This document shows positions 47,651-56,514 of a stretch of 64,000 nucleotides of DNA, piece by piece. Source of the stretch: Rhodobacterales bacterium LSUCC0031 (GTDB taxonomy: Bacteria > Pseudomonadota > Alphaproteobacteria > Rhodobacterales > Rhodobacteraceae). Location of the stretch: contig WVSP01000001.1 of NCBI GenBank assembly GCA_015689735.1, positions 1,166,001 through 1,230,000 of the forward strand, written 5' to 3'. The position numbers were made by a program, and so were the translations under genes. The notes beneath the pieces are model-generated. The model was given only the letters and a program-made list of their open reading frames with translations, was not told the DNA's origin and made no database searches. The first letter of the stretch is position 1, and the number at the start of each line of letters is the position of its first letter.

Positions 47651-48250
47651 TCAGTTTGTTTGGCGCGCGGCCTCTCCCGGCAAAAGGGGTAAGGTATGCC
47701 CTGCCGCTTCAAGTGTGGGACGGATCTGGCCATTGAGCGCGCGCTCGGTCACAGGACCACGAAAATGCAGCACGACGGTGCCAGTATCATCGATGAAGAA
47801 GGTCTCGGGCATGGCGACCACGCCCCAATTGGCCCCGTTGCGCGCTTGCTCATCGCGCCCGATCAAATCATAGGGGTTGCCCAGCTCATCAAGAAAACCA
47901 AGTGCTTGGTCGATCCTGTCGCGATAGTTCACGCCATAAAGCGGCACGCCGGCTTCGGCCAACGCGGTCAGCACTGGGTGTTCGGCGCGGCATGGTGGGC
48001 ACCAGCTGGCAAAGAAATTCACCATGATCAGCCCATGTCCCTCAAGCGCATCACGCGTCAAAAGCGCACTCTGCCCCAAGGGCTGGAGGTCAAGATCAGG
48101 CGCCGCGCGCCCCTGCTGCGCCGAGGGGAGGGCTTGGGTATCCACCCCCTGTTGCAGCGCGTTTTGATTGTTCATCAGCTGGTAACCCGCGATGCCGAAG
48201 AACCCCGCCGTCAAGGCAAAGGGCAGCACCATGAGCCAATTGACCTTCAT
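47651..48250 (-). CDS. ccmG: Cytochrome c biogenesis thioredoxin CcmG/DsbE
   Basis: A 199-residue membrane-anchored thioredoxin that reduces the heme-binding cysteines of apocytochrome c. N-terminal membrane helix (about residues 5-25), active site W83-C84-P-P-C87, and the family cis-Pro in VVAMPETFFID. Its start overlaps the ccmD stop by four bases. Last gene of ccmABCDG on the minus strand. Confidence 0.94.
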   Translation of the reverse strand: MKVNWLMVLPFALTAGFFGIAGYQLMNNQNALQQGVDTQALPSAQQGRAAPDLDLQPLGQSALLTRDALEGHGLIMVNFFASWCPPCRAEHPVLTALAEAGVPLYGVNYRDRIDQALGFLDELGNPYDLIGRDEQARNGANWGVVAMPETFFIDDTGTVVLHFRGPVTERALNGQIRPTLEAAGHTLPLLPGEAARQTN

Positions 48251-48402
48251 GCGCTGCGGTCCCGGCGGCTTTCGACCGCCTCCAGCCGCGCGCGCACCCG
48301 CCGCGCCTGCCAGATCGATCCAAGGATCAGAACGGCCAGCAACCCGAGCGTCACCGCATATGATGACAGCACATAAACCGCGTACTGGCCAAGGTCAGGC
48401 AT
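48247..48402 (-). CDS. ccmD: Heme exporter protein CcmD
   Basis: A 51-residue protein with one membrane helix (VYVLSSYAVTLGLLAVLIL) and a basic cytoplasmic tail (ARRVRARLEAVESRRDRS), the CcmD pattern. It helps release holo-CcmE from CcmABC. It starts three bases after the ccmC stop and overlaps ccmG by four bases. Confidence 0.9.
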   Translation of the reverse strand: MPDLGQYAVYVLSSYAVTLGLLAVLILGSIWQARRVRARLEAVESRRDRSA

Positions 48403-48405
48403 CGC

Positions 48406-49137
48406 TCACCCCATTCTTTCTTGTGCGATCAGCGCCTTCAGGCGGCGGGCGCGGATTTCTGTCTGGGTGCGGTAAAGCACCAATGCCAGGAACAAAAACC
48501 CAAAGCCGCATAGCGCGATCACCAGCGGATACCAAAACACATTCGAGATATTTTGCTCCTTGTCCAACGACAGTGTCGCACCTTGGTGCAGGCCTTGGTT
48601 CCAGAACAAAAGCGCATAGCGCGAGATCACGGCGAAAACCGACCCCACAAGGCACAAGACCGATGTCAGGTCAGCCGCGCTATCGGGGTTCTCGATCGCC
48701 TCCCACAGCGCCATGTAGCCAAGGTAGAACAAGAACAGGATCAGGAACGAGGTCAACCGCGGATCCCATTCCCACCATGTCCCCCACATCGGCTGGCCCC
48801 AAAGCGCACCTGTTGCCAGCGCGATCACGGTAAAGACCATACCCACGGGGGCCGCGGCCTTGGCGGCAAGCGCGCTCACATGGTGGCGACGGATCACCCA
48901 GATCAGCGAGGCCACCAGCATCATCAGCCACGCATTCACCGCCATGATCGCCGATGGCACATGGATATAGATGATTTTCACCGTCGATCCCTGACGGAAA
49001 TCGTCGGGCGTGAAGAAGAACCCCCAGACCAAGCCGGTGACGAGACACAGCGCCGCCAATCCCGCCGTCCAAGGCAGCAGGAAGGCCGAGGTTGCCATGA
49101 ATTTGCGCGGGTTCGCGTATTCCCAGATCGAGTTCAT
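48406..49137 (-). CDS. ccmC: Heme exporter protein CcmC
   Basis: A 243-residue, six-helix member of the heme-handling protein family that loads heme onto CcmE. The WWD motif is clear in WGTWWEWDPRLTS, and conserved His residues flank it in IIYIHVPSA and RYALLFWNQGLHQG. Located between ccmB (55 bases upstream) and ccmD. Confidence 0.95.
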   Translation of the reverse strand: MNSIWEYANPRKFMATSAFLLPWTAGLAALCLVTGLVWGFFFTPDDFRQGSTVKIIYIHVPSAIMAVNAWLMMLVASLIWVIRRHHVSALAAKAAAPVGMVFTVIALATGALWGQPMWGTWWEWDPRLTSFLILFLFYLGYMALWEAIENPDSAADLTSVLCLVGSVFAVISRYALLFWNQGLHQGATLSLDKEQNISNVFWYPLVIALCGFGFLFLALVLYRTQTEIRARRLKALIAQERMG

Positions 49138-49192
49138 GGGCGAAACTTAGACAGGGCCGTTGGCGCTCACAATGGGTCAGAGGCGCGCGCCC

Positions 49193-49849
49193 CTAGCGCA
49201 GATTGACGCGGAGGGCGGCCGCCGCCGCAAATGGCAAAATCGCCAAACTGCCCAGCGTGATCCCCGCCACCAGCAACAAGGGTGTCAGCGCCTCTTGGCC
49301 CGCGGCCCCGCGCACCACGCAGAGCGCGCCGAAAATCAGCGTCGGCATGTAGAGCGGCAAGACGAGCAGCGACAGCAACAGCCCGCCGCGCTTGATCCCC
49401 ACGGTCAGCGCCGCGCCAAATGTGCCGATCGCCGACAGCGCAGGCGTACCAAGCAAAAGCGAGGCGACAAGCCACGGATAGGCCGCGCCGGGCAGGTTCA
49501 GCAACACCCCCAAGACGGGAGCCGCCACCACCAGCGGCAGGCCAGTGGTCAACCAATGCGCAAGCGCCTTGATCGCGGCCAACCCCTCCAGCGGGACAGG
49601 CGAGGTGGCGATCAGGTCAAGCGTGCCATCCTCCCAATCAAGCTGAAAAATCCGGTCCAGCGACAAGAGACACGCCAAAAGCGCGCCCAGCCACAAGATC
49701 CCCGGCGCGATCGTGGCCAGAACCCCCGTCTGCGGCCCGACGCCAAACGGTACGAGCGTGGCGAAAATCAGGAAAAACGCCAAGGACAGGCCAAAGCCAC
49801 CACCGGCGCGCAAGGCCAGCATCAGATCGCGTTTGAGCAGCGCGATCAT
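49193..49849 (-). CDS. ccmB: Heme exporter membrane subunit CcmB
   Basis: A 218-residue, six-helix ABC membrane subunit. The segment ERIFQ-like in [18 protein letters not shown] is typical of CcmB. It works with CcmA to release heme-loaded CcmE. The start overlaps the ccmA stop by four bases. Confidence 0.93.
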   Translation of the reverse strand: MIALLKRDLMLALRAGGGFGLSLAFFLIFATLVPFGVGPQTGVLATIAPGILWLGALLACLLSLDRIFQLDWEDGTLDLIATSPVPLEGLAAIKALAHWLTTGLPLVVAAPVLGVLLNLPGAAYPWLVASLLLGTPALSAIGTFGAALTVGIKRGGLLLSLLVLPLYMPTLIFGALCVVRGAAGQEALTPLLLVAGITLGSLAILPFAAAAALRVNLR

Positions 49850-50466
49850 CCCATCGCCTCGGCAAAGGGGTCGTCGGCGCGGATGCGTTTGGCGACAAAA
49901 GGCGTGATATCAAACGTTTGCGCCGCAGGCAGGCCCAGGTCGATATGGGTGGCGATGACTGCCGATCCCCCAGCGGCCAGATGCGCGGTCACGGCGGCGG
50001 CGAAACGGGCGACGTTTTCCGCGTCAAGCGAGACGGTCGGCTCGTCCAGACACCAGATGGGCCGCCCCGTCACCAACAGCCGCGCCAGTGACAGCCGCCG
50101 CTTCTGTCCCGCCGACATCTCGCCCGCGCGGCGGTCAAGCAGCGGCCCGAGGTGAAAGGCCTCGACCGCCGGGCCGATATCGCCCTGACCAAAGGCCCCG
50201 GCCCAAAAGGCGAGGTTCTCAGCCACGCTCAGCTGCGCCTTCAACCCATCCGCGTGGGCAGCATAGGCGATGGCATCGGGGGCGGCGGTGATCGTCCCGG
50301 CCAAGGGCGGCGTCAGCCCGGCCAGCGTGCGCAACAGCGTGGTCTTGCCCGCCCCGTTGGCCCCGCGCAGGATCAACGCCTCGCCCGGCGCGACGGCGAA
50401 TGTCACCCCGGCAAGGATCTGGGCCGGCCCACGGGCGCAAGCCAAATTTTCGACGCGCAAACTCAT
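49846..50466 (-). CDS. ccmA: Heme exporter ATP-binding subunit CcmA
   Basis: A 206-residue ABC ATPase. Walker A is GANGAGKT (35-42), the signature is [15 protein letters not shown] and Walker B is WCLDEP. The start at 50466 gives the normal CcmA N-terminus; a longer frame upstream has no ribosome site. First gene of the ccmABCDG operon, divergent from the methyltransferase gene. Confidence 0.94.
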   Translation of the reverse strand: MSLRVENLACARGPAQILAGVTFAVAPGEALILRGANGAGKTTLLRTLAGLTPPLAGTITAAPDAIAYAAHADGLKAQLSVAENLAFWAGAFGQGDIGPAVEAFHLGPLLDRRAGEMSAGQKRRLSLARLLVTGRPIWCLDEPTVSLDAENVARFAAAVTAHLAAGGSAVIATHIDLGLPAAQTFDITPFVAKRIRADDPFAEAMG

Positions 50467-50637
50467 GGCGTGATCGGTAGCCCAAAGGGCAGGGCAGGGG
50501 AAGACCGCGTCGCGTGTGATTGCCCAAGACCATAACCCCTTGGCCAAGTGCGCAAGCTTTGTTTAACCTTGCAGCGTGTAAATGGGGTCGGTCCCGGCAG
50601 CGGTGGGGCCTTGTGTAACGAGTGGGGGCGTGGGGCG

Positions 50638-52245
50638 ATGAACCACCTGTATTATGGCGACAATCTCAATGTTCTGCGCGATCTGCCCGCTGACCATGTC
50701 GATCTGATCTATCTCGATCCGCCCTTCAATTCGAACGCGGGCTATAACCAGCTGTTCAAGGCCCCCGACGGCTCAGGCAGCACCGCCCAGATCGAGGCGT
50801 TCAATGACACATGGCATTGGGGCGACACCGCCGAAGATGCCTATCAAGCGGTGCGCCGCAGCCCCAATGCCGCCGCCGCCCAAATGCTGGGTGCCATGCG
50901 CAGTTTCTTGGGCGAGAATGACATGATGGCCTATCTCGCCATGATGGCGGTGCGGCTGATCGAACTGCACCGGGTGCTCAAGCCCACGGGGAGCCTCTAT
51001 CTCCACTGCGATCCGACGGCGAGCCATTATTTGAAGATCATGCTCGATGCGGTGTTTGGGGCGCGATATTTTGGCAGTGAAATTATTTGGCAACGAAGCC
51101 AAGCAAAAGGTTTGGCTTTCACACGTTTTGCAAACTGCCACGACACAATTTTGCGCTACACAAAAAGTGACCGATGGACGTGGAACGCGCAGTATGCTGC
51201 GTACACTGAGGAATATACCGACAAGTTCTATCGGCATATTGAACCAAAAACCGGTCGTCGCTACGCGCTGGATAACCTCGCCAACCCAAACACCAACCGT
51301 CCAAATCTTACCTATGAATTCATGGGCGTTACTCGCGTGTGGCGTTGGACAAGGGAAAGAATGGAGAAAGCACTTGACGATGGGCTCATCCATCAATCTA
51401 GCGCCGGATCTGTGCCACGATTGAAGCGATATTTGGATGAACAAGAAGGTGTACCCATTTCGACAATCTGGACTGATGTTCCCTTTCTTTCCGGGCAAGC
51501 CCAAGAACGCCTCGGCTACCCCACCCAAAAACCCGTGGCGCTGCTCGAGCGTATCCTGAGCGCCTCTTCCAACCTCGGCGATGTGGTGCTTGACCCCTTC
51601 TGCGGCTGCGGCACCACGGTGCATGCCGCCGAAAAGCTGGGCCGGAAATGGATCGGCATCGATGTCACCCATCTGGCCATCGGGCTGATCGAAAAGCGCC
51701 TGCGCGATGCGTTCCCCGATGTGCAATTCACCACCCATGGCGTGCCGCAAGATATTCACGCCGCCCGCGATTTGGCGGGCAGGGGCCGCGACAACGGCAA
51801 TTATTATTTCGAGTTCGAAAAATGGGCGCTGTCGCTGATCGACGCCCAGCCCGGCAACCTGTCGAAAAAGGGCGCCGACAAGGGGATCGATGGCAATCTG
51901 TGGTTCGGCAAGACGGGGCGGGCCATCGTCTCGGTCAAGGCGGGCGAGAATATCGGGGTCGGCATGGTGCGTGATCTGCGCGGTGTAATCGAACGCGAAA
52001 AGGCCGATCTAGGCGTGTTGCTGACCCTCAACCCGCCCAAATCCACCATGATCGCAGAGGCCGCCGCCGCAGGCCAACATACGGAACCGGGCTTTACCCC
52101 CGTGCCGCGTATCCAGATCGTCACCATCGAGGACGCCATGCGCCTGCGCGAACGCGCCGTGCAGCTTCCCGCCCGCCGCGCCGACAGCTTCCGCCGCGCC
52201 CCCCGCGAGGAGGATCGCGGCGCGCAAGGCCAGCTTGGGCTGTGA
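50638..52245 (+). CDS. DNA methyltransferase fused to an Mrr-like nuclease domain
   Basis: A 535-residue fusion. The N-terminal 375 residues form a beta-class amino-methyltransferase: DPPF at 27-30 comes before FCGCGTT at 321, and the target-recognition region lies between. Residues about 386-510 resemble a PD-(D/E)xK/Mrr-type nuclease: GIDG with D418 and VSVK with K434, with Ser in place of the usual acidic or Gln residue. The segment 51061-51480, covering the recognition region, is about 48 percent GC by hand count against about 62 percent after it, and its codons differ. This suggests an imported recognition domain. Probably a single-chain restriction-modification protein. Confidence 0.85.
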   Translation: MNHLYYGDNLNVLRDLPADHVDLIYLDPPFNSNAGYNQLFKAPDGSGSTAQIEAFNDTWHWGDTAEDAYQAVRRSPNAAAAQMLGAMRSFLGENDMMAYLAMMAVRLIELHRVLKPTGSLYLHCDPTASHYLKIMLDAVFGARYFGSEIIWQRSQAKGLAFTRFANCHDTILRYTKSDRWTWNAQYAAYTEEYTDKFYRHIEPKTGRRYALDNLANPNTNRPNLTYEFMGVTRVWRWTRERMEKALDDGLIHQSSAGSVPRLKRYLDEQEGVPISTIWTDVPFLSGQAQERLGYPTQKPVALLERILSASSNLGDVVLDPFCGCGTTVHAAEKLGRKWIGIDVTHLAIGLIEKRLRDAFPDVQFTTHGVPQDIHAARDLAGRGRDNGNYYFEFEKWALSLIDAQPGNLSKKGADKGIDGNLWFGKTGRAIVSVKAGENIGVGMVRDLRGVIEREKADLGVLLTLNPPKSTMIAEAAAAGQHTEPGFTPVPRIQIVTIEDAMRLRERAVQLPARRADSFRRAPREEDRGAQGQLGL

Positions 52246-52321
52246 GCCGCCCATATTGCCGCCCCTGCGCCGCTGCGCTAAGGAGCGCGCGACCACTCGC
52301 AGACAGCATATCGAGGTTTCC

Positions 52322-53062
52322 ATGGCCGGCCATTCCAAATGGGCGAATATCCAACACCGCAAGGGCAAGCAGGATGCCGCCCGCTCCAAGCTGTTTTCCA
52401 AGCTTGCCAAGGAGATCACCGTGGCCGCCAAGATGGGCGATCCCGACCCCGACAAGAACCCGCGCCTGCGCCTTGCGGTGAAAGAGGCGAAATCAAGCTC
52501 TGTCCCCAAGGATGTGATCGACCGCGCGATCAAGAAATCCATGGGGGGCGATGCCGAGAATTACGACGAGATCCGCTACGAGGGTTACGGCCCCGGCGGC
52601 GTGGCCGTGATGGTCGAGGCGATGACCGATAACCGCAACCGCACCGCTTCGAATGTGCGCTCGCTCTTTGGCAAGCATGGCGGCAACCTGGGCGAGACGA
52701 ACTCGGTCGCCTTTATGTTCGAGCGCAAAGGGCAGGTGCTTTACCCTGCGCGCGTGGGCGATGCCGACACGGTGATGATGGCCGCCATCGAGGCGGGCGC
52801 GGAGGATGTTGAAAGCAGCGAAGATGGTCATGTCGTCTGGTGTGCCGACACTGATCTGGCAGAGGTGTCAACCGCGCTCGAGGCGGCATTGGGCGAGTCG
52901 GAAAGCACCAAGCTGGTCTGGCGCCCCAGCAATACCACCGAGCTTGGCCTTGAAGATGCGCAAAAGCTGATGAAGCTGATCGATGCGCTGGAAGATGATG
53001 ATGACGTGCAAACCGTCACCGCCAATTTCGAAGTCTCGGACGCCGTGATGGCTCAGTTGTGA
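52322..53062 (+). CDS. yebC: YebC/TACO1-family transcription/translation factor
   Basis: A 246-residue YebC protein, opening [20 protein letters not shown], as all members do. Long classed as a transcription regulator; recent work on the family supports a role in translation of polyproline stretches. The length and three-domain fold are normal. A weak hairpin follows. Confidence 0.95.
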   Translation: MAGHSKWANIQHRKGKQDAARSKLFSKLAKEITVAAKMGDPDPDKNPRLRLAVKEAKSSSVPKDVIDRAIKKSMGGDAENYDEIRYEGYGPGGVAVMVEAMTDNRNRTASNVRSLFGKHGGNLGETNSVAFMFERKGQVLYPARVGDADTVMMAAIEAGAEDVESSEDGHVVWCADTDLAEVSTALEAALGESESTKLVWRPSNTTELGLEDAQKLMKLIDALEDDDDVQTVTANFEVSDAVMAQL

Positions 53063-53080
53063 TCTGACCCAAACGCAGCC

Positions 53081-53100
53081 AGCGCCCCGTGATTGGCGCT
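53081..53100 (+). terminator. Weak hairpin after yebC
   Basis: AGCGCC, an eight-base loop, then GGCGCT followed by TAAAGG. Placed 18 bases after the stop; no T-run, so termination is uncertain. Confidence 0.4.
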
Positions 53101-53163
53101 TAAAGGAAGTGCAGTGCATCGTGAGGGGCGCGCAGCCCCTTGACCGAAGCCCCTTCACATCCG

Positions 53164-53179
53164 GTATGCAATCGCATAC
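53164..53179. promoter_or_regulatory. Candidate operator upstream of acnA
   Basis: GTATGC-AATC-GCATAC is a perfect inverted repeat 103 bases upstream of the aconitase start. Symmetry, spacing and place suit a dimeric regulator such as a GntR-type protein. The regulator is not known. Confidence 0.45.
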
Positions 53180-53282
53180 AATAATGTCGCAGCCCCCAGT
53201 TTGGCCTTGAACCACAAGGCGCTGGGTGGCAATCGCGATGCAAGATGACGACCCCCACATGATCGGATGAAGGGAGGCTTTG

Positions 53283-55982
53283 ATGCCCATTACCGTCGGC
53301 CACGATACTGCCAAAACGCGGCGCACGCTCAACATCGGTGACAAGAGCTATGCCTATTATTCCATCGCGGCCGCCGAGGCTGCGGGTTTGGGCGATTTTT
53401 CCCGCCTGCCTGCCGCACTCAAGGTTGTGTTGGAGAACATGCTGCGGTTCGAGGATGGCAAGACCGTTTCGGTTGACGACATCAAGGCGTTTTCGGATTG
53501 GGGAAAGCTGGGCGGGCAAAACCCGCGCGAGATTGCATATCGCCCTGCGCGGGTCTTGATGCAGGATTTCACCGGGGTTCCAGCAGTCGTTGACTTGGCC
53601 GCGATGCGCGACGGGATCAAGGCGCTTGGCGGCGATCCGCAAAAGATCAACCCCCTCAACCCTGTCGATCTGGTCATCGACCATTCGGTGATGATCGACG
53701 AATTCGGCAATCCGCGCGCCTTCCAGATGAATGTGGATCGTGAATACGAGCGCAACATGGAGCGCTACACCTTCCTGAAATGGGGCCAGTCGGCCTTCGA
53801 CAATTTCCGCGTCGTTCCCCCCGGCACCGGCATCTGCCATCAGGTGAACCTTGAATACCTGTCCAAGACCATCTGGTCGGACAAGGATCAGACGGGTCAG
53901 ATCGTGGCCTATCCCGACACGCTGGTCGGCACCGACAGCCACACCACCATGGTCAACGGCGCGGCCGTGCTTGGCTGGGGTGCGGGCGGGATCGAGGCCG
54001 AGGCCGCGATGCTGGGCCAGCCCATCTCGATGCTCATCCCCGAGGTGATCGGCTTCGAACTGACAGGTTCGATGGTCGAAGGCACCACCGGCACCGATCT
54101 GGTGCTGAAGGTCGTGGAAATGCTGCGCAAGAAGGGCGTGGTCGAGAAATTCGTGGAATTCTACGGCGAGGGTCTTGACCGCCTGCCGCTGGCCGACCGC
54201 GCGACCATCGCCAATATGGCCCCCGAATACGGCGCGACATGTGGCTTTTTCCCAGTCGATAACGAAACGCTGCGTTACCTGCGCAACACCGGCCGCGACG
54301 AGGCGACCGTGGCACTGGTCGAGGCCTATGCCAAGGAAAACGGCATGTGGCGCGGGGCGGATTACCGGCCGATCTACACCGACACCCTTAGCCTCGACAT
54401 GGGCAGCATCGTGCCGGCAATCTCGGGCCCCAAGCGGCCGCAAGACTATGTCGCCCTGTCCAATGCCAAAGCCGCCTTCACCCGCGAGATGGAGGCGACC
54501 TTCAAGCGCCCGATGGGCAAGCAAGTGCTGGTCGACGGCGAAGACTACACCATGGAATCGGGCAAGGTTGTGATCGCGGCGATCACATCCTGCACCAACA
54601 CCTCGAACCCGTACGTGATGATCGGTGCGGGCCTTGTCGCGCAAAAGGCCAATGCGCTTGGCCTGACGCGCAAGCCTTGGGTCAAGACGTCGCTTGCGCC
54701 CGGCTCTCAGGTCGTGTCCGCCTATCTGGAGGCCGCTGGCCTGCAAGACGATCTGGATGCCATCGGCTTCAACCTTGTGGGCTATGGCTGCACCACCTGC
54801 ATCGGCAATTCCGGCCCGCTTCAGCCCGAGATTTCCAAGGCGATCGCCGAGGGCGATCTGGTCGCCACTGCCGTGCTCTCGGGTAATCGCAACTTCGAGG
54901 GCCGCATCAGCCCTGATGTGCGCGCCAACTACCTGGCCAGCCCGCCGTTGGTCGTGGCCTATGCCATTGCTGGCACGATGGATATCGATCTGGCCAATGA
55001 CCCGATCGCCCAAACCCCCGATGGCCGCGATGTCTATCTGCGCGACATCTGGCCAACCACGGCAGAAGTGGCCGAAACCGTCGAGCGCACCGTGACGCGC
55101 GCGGCCTTCCAGACCAAATACGCCGATGTCTTCAAGGGCGATGAGAAGTGGCAGGGCGTTCAGGTTCCCCAGCAGGAGGTCTATGACTGGCCCGCTGCCT
55201 CGACCTACATCCAGAACCCGCCCTATTTCCAAGGGATGAAGGCTGAACCCGGCACCATCTCGAATATCGAGGGCGCGCGCGTTCTGGCGATGCTGGGCGA
55301 CATGATCACCACCGACCACATCAGCCCGGCGGGATCGTTCAAGGAAAACACGCCCGCAGGTAAGTATCTGACCGATCGTCAGGTACCTGCGCGCGAGTTC
55401 AACTCCTATGGGGCGCGGCGCGGCAACCATCAGATCATGATGCGCGGCACCTTCGCCAATATCCGCATCAAGAACGAGGTGCTCGATGGCGTCGAGGGCG
55501 GCTATACGCTTGGACCCGACGGACAGCAGACATCGATCTATGACGCGGCCATGGCCTATCAGGCGGCGGGCATCCCGCTGGTGATCTTTGCAGGCGAGCA
55601 ATATGGCGCGGGCTCGAGCCGCGACTGGGCGGCCAAGGGCACGGCGCTTCTGGGCGTCAAGGCCGTGATCGCCGAGAATTTCGAGCGTATCCACCGCTCG
55701 AACCTCGTGGGCATGGGCGTCATCCCGTTTGAGTTCACCGGCGGCGACACGCGCAAATCGCTGGGGCTGAAGGGCGACGAGACGGTCGATATCCATGGGC
55801 TCGACACGATCCAACCGCTGCAAGAGGTGCCCTGCACCATCACCTACGGCGATGGCACGGTGAAGACGATCCAGATCAAATGCCGGATCGATACGGCGGT
55901 CGAGATCGAATATATTGAGCACGGCGGCGTGTTGCACTATGTGCTGCGCAACCTCGCCAAGGCACCTGTCGCGGCCGAGTGA
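53283..55982 (+). CDS. acnA: Aconitate hydratase A
   Basis: An 899-residue aconitase/IRP-type enzyme of the citric acid and glyoxylate cycles. The 4Fe-4S ligands are C437 (TSCTNTSNP), C503 and C506 (GCTTCIGNSG). The swivel domain has the typical ARVLAMLGDMITTDHISPAG start. GAAGGGAGG precedes ATG 53283. A strong terminator follows. Confidence 0.96.
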   Translation: MPITVGHDTAKTRRTLNIGDKSYAYYSIAAAEAAGLGDFSRLPAALKVVLENMLRFEDGKTVSVDDIKAFSDWGKLGGQNPREIAYRPARVLMQDFTGVPAVVDLAAMRDGIKALGGDPQKINPLNPVDLVIDHSVMIDEFGNPRAFQMNVDREYERNMERYTFLKWGQSAFDNFRVVPPGTGICHQVNLEYLSKTIWSDKDQTGQIVAYPDTLVGTDSHTTMVNGAAVLGWGAGGIEAEAAMLGQPISMLIPEVIGFELTGSMVEGTTGTDLVLKVVEMLRKKGVVEKFVEFYGEGLDRLPLADRATIANMAPEYGATCGFFPVDNETLRYLRNTGRDEATVALVEAYAKENGMWRGADYRPIYTDTLSLDMGSIVPAISGPKRPQDYVALSNAKAAFTREMEATFKRPMGKQVLVDGEDYTMESGKVVIAAITSCTNTSNPYVMIGAGLVAQKANALGLTRKPWVKTSLAPGSQVVSAYLEAAGLQDDLDAIGFNLVGYGCTTCIGNSGPLQPEISKAIAEGDLVATAVLSGNRNFEGRISPDVRANYLASPPLVVAYAIAGTMDIDLANDPIAQTPDGRDVYLRDIWPTTAEVAETVERTVTRAAFQTKYADVFKGDEKWQGVQVPQQEVYDWPAASTYIQNPPYFQGMKAEPGTISNIEGARVLAMLGDMITTDHISPAGSFKENTPAGKYLTDRQVPAREFNSYGARRGNHQIMMRGTFANIRIKNEVLDGVEGGYTLGPDGQQTSIYDAAMAYQAAGIPLVIFAGEQYGAGSSRDWAAKGTALLGVKAVIAENFERIHRSNLVGMGVIPFEFTGGDTRKSLGLKGDETVDIHGLDTIQPLQEVPCTITYGDGTVKTIQIKCRIDTAVEIEYIEHGGVLHYVLRNLAKAPVAAE

Positions 55983-56005
55983 TCTTGCCTGTACAATGGG
56001 CTGAG

Positions 56006-56031
56006 AAAGGGCGCCTGCGGGCGCCCTTTTT
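56006..56031 (+). terminator. Rho-independent terminator after acnA
   Basis: AAAGGGCGCC, loop TGCG, GGCGCCCTTT and further T residues: ten pairs and a T-run, 23 bases after the stop. Confidence 0.9.
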
Positions 56032-56256
56032 GCATCTTGGGGTCACGGCCTTCTGGCGCGCGCCGTACGCGCTAGGCTTGCCGGATCGACTGCAGTCCAC
56101 CGCTCAAGCGGTAGGCGGCTTGGTATCAAGAACGTATCGGACAAGTCGGTCTTGGGGGCAGCGCATATGGATCAAAAAAGCTTGCCCTTTGAGATCCGCG
56201 ATATGATGATTTACGACATGTGGCGATCGGTTTTTTCTGTGCAGCGAGTGTGTGCC

Positions 56257-56493
56257 ATGGGCGAAATTTCAGTGACATTGTCAGCGGATATGGTCGCCGC
56301 TCTGCGCAAGCGGGTGCGCTTTGACAGCGATGCGGATATCGCGGCCTTCGTGGCCGATGCGGTGGCGGTCTATGCCCAGCTTGGCGCGCTGACCCAGACA
56401 CCGGGCCAGTTGATCTGGCAGCCCGAGGAGGGGCCGCCCCGGCGCCTGCGTCTGCCGGGCGATGCAGGCGCCGCCGATCAGGTCACACGGTAG
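56257..56493 (+). CDS. Possible ribbon-helix-helix protein
   Basis: A 78-residue frame. MGEISVTLSADMVAALRKRV followed by FDSDADIAAFVADAVAVYAQ looks like a ribbon-helix-helix DNA-binding fold of the ParD/CopG kind. An in-frame ATG at 56167 with GGGGG upstream would add 30 residues of unlike character, so the true start is open. No toxin partner is next to it; the FG-GAP/Hint gene follows 21 bases later and may be in the same unit. Confidence 0.5.
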   Translation: MGEISVTLSADMVAALRKRVRFDSDADIAAFVADAVAVYAQLGALTQTPGQLIWQPEEGPPRRLRLPGDAGAADQVTR

Positions 56494-56514
56494 ATCGGTA
56501 AAGGAGTAAGCGGT

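Noticed and set aside
53100-55937. A 945-codon open frame antisense to acnA
   Set aside because: It mirrors the GC-rich codon bias of acnA, has no ribosome site, signal or known motif, and overlaps a clear enzyme gene over its whole length.
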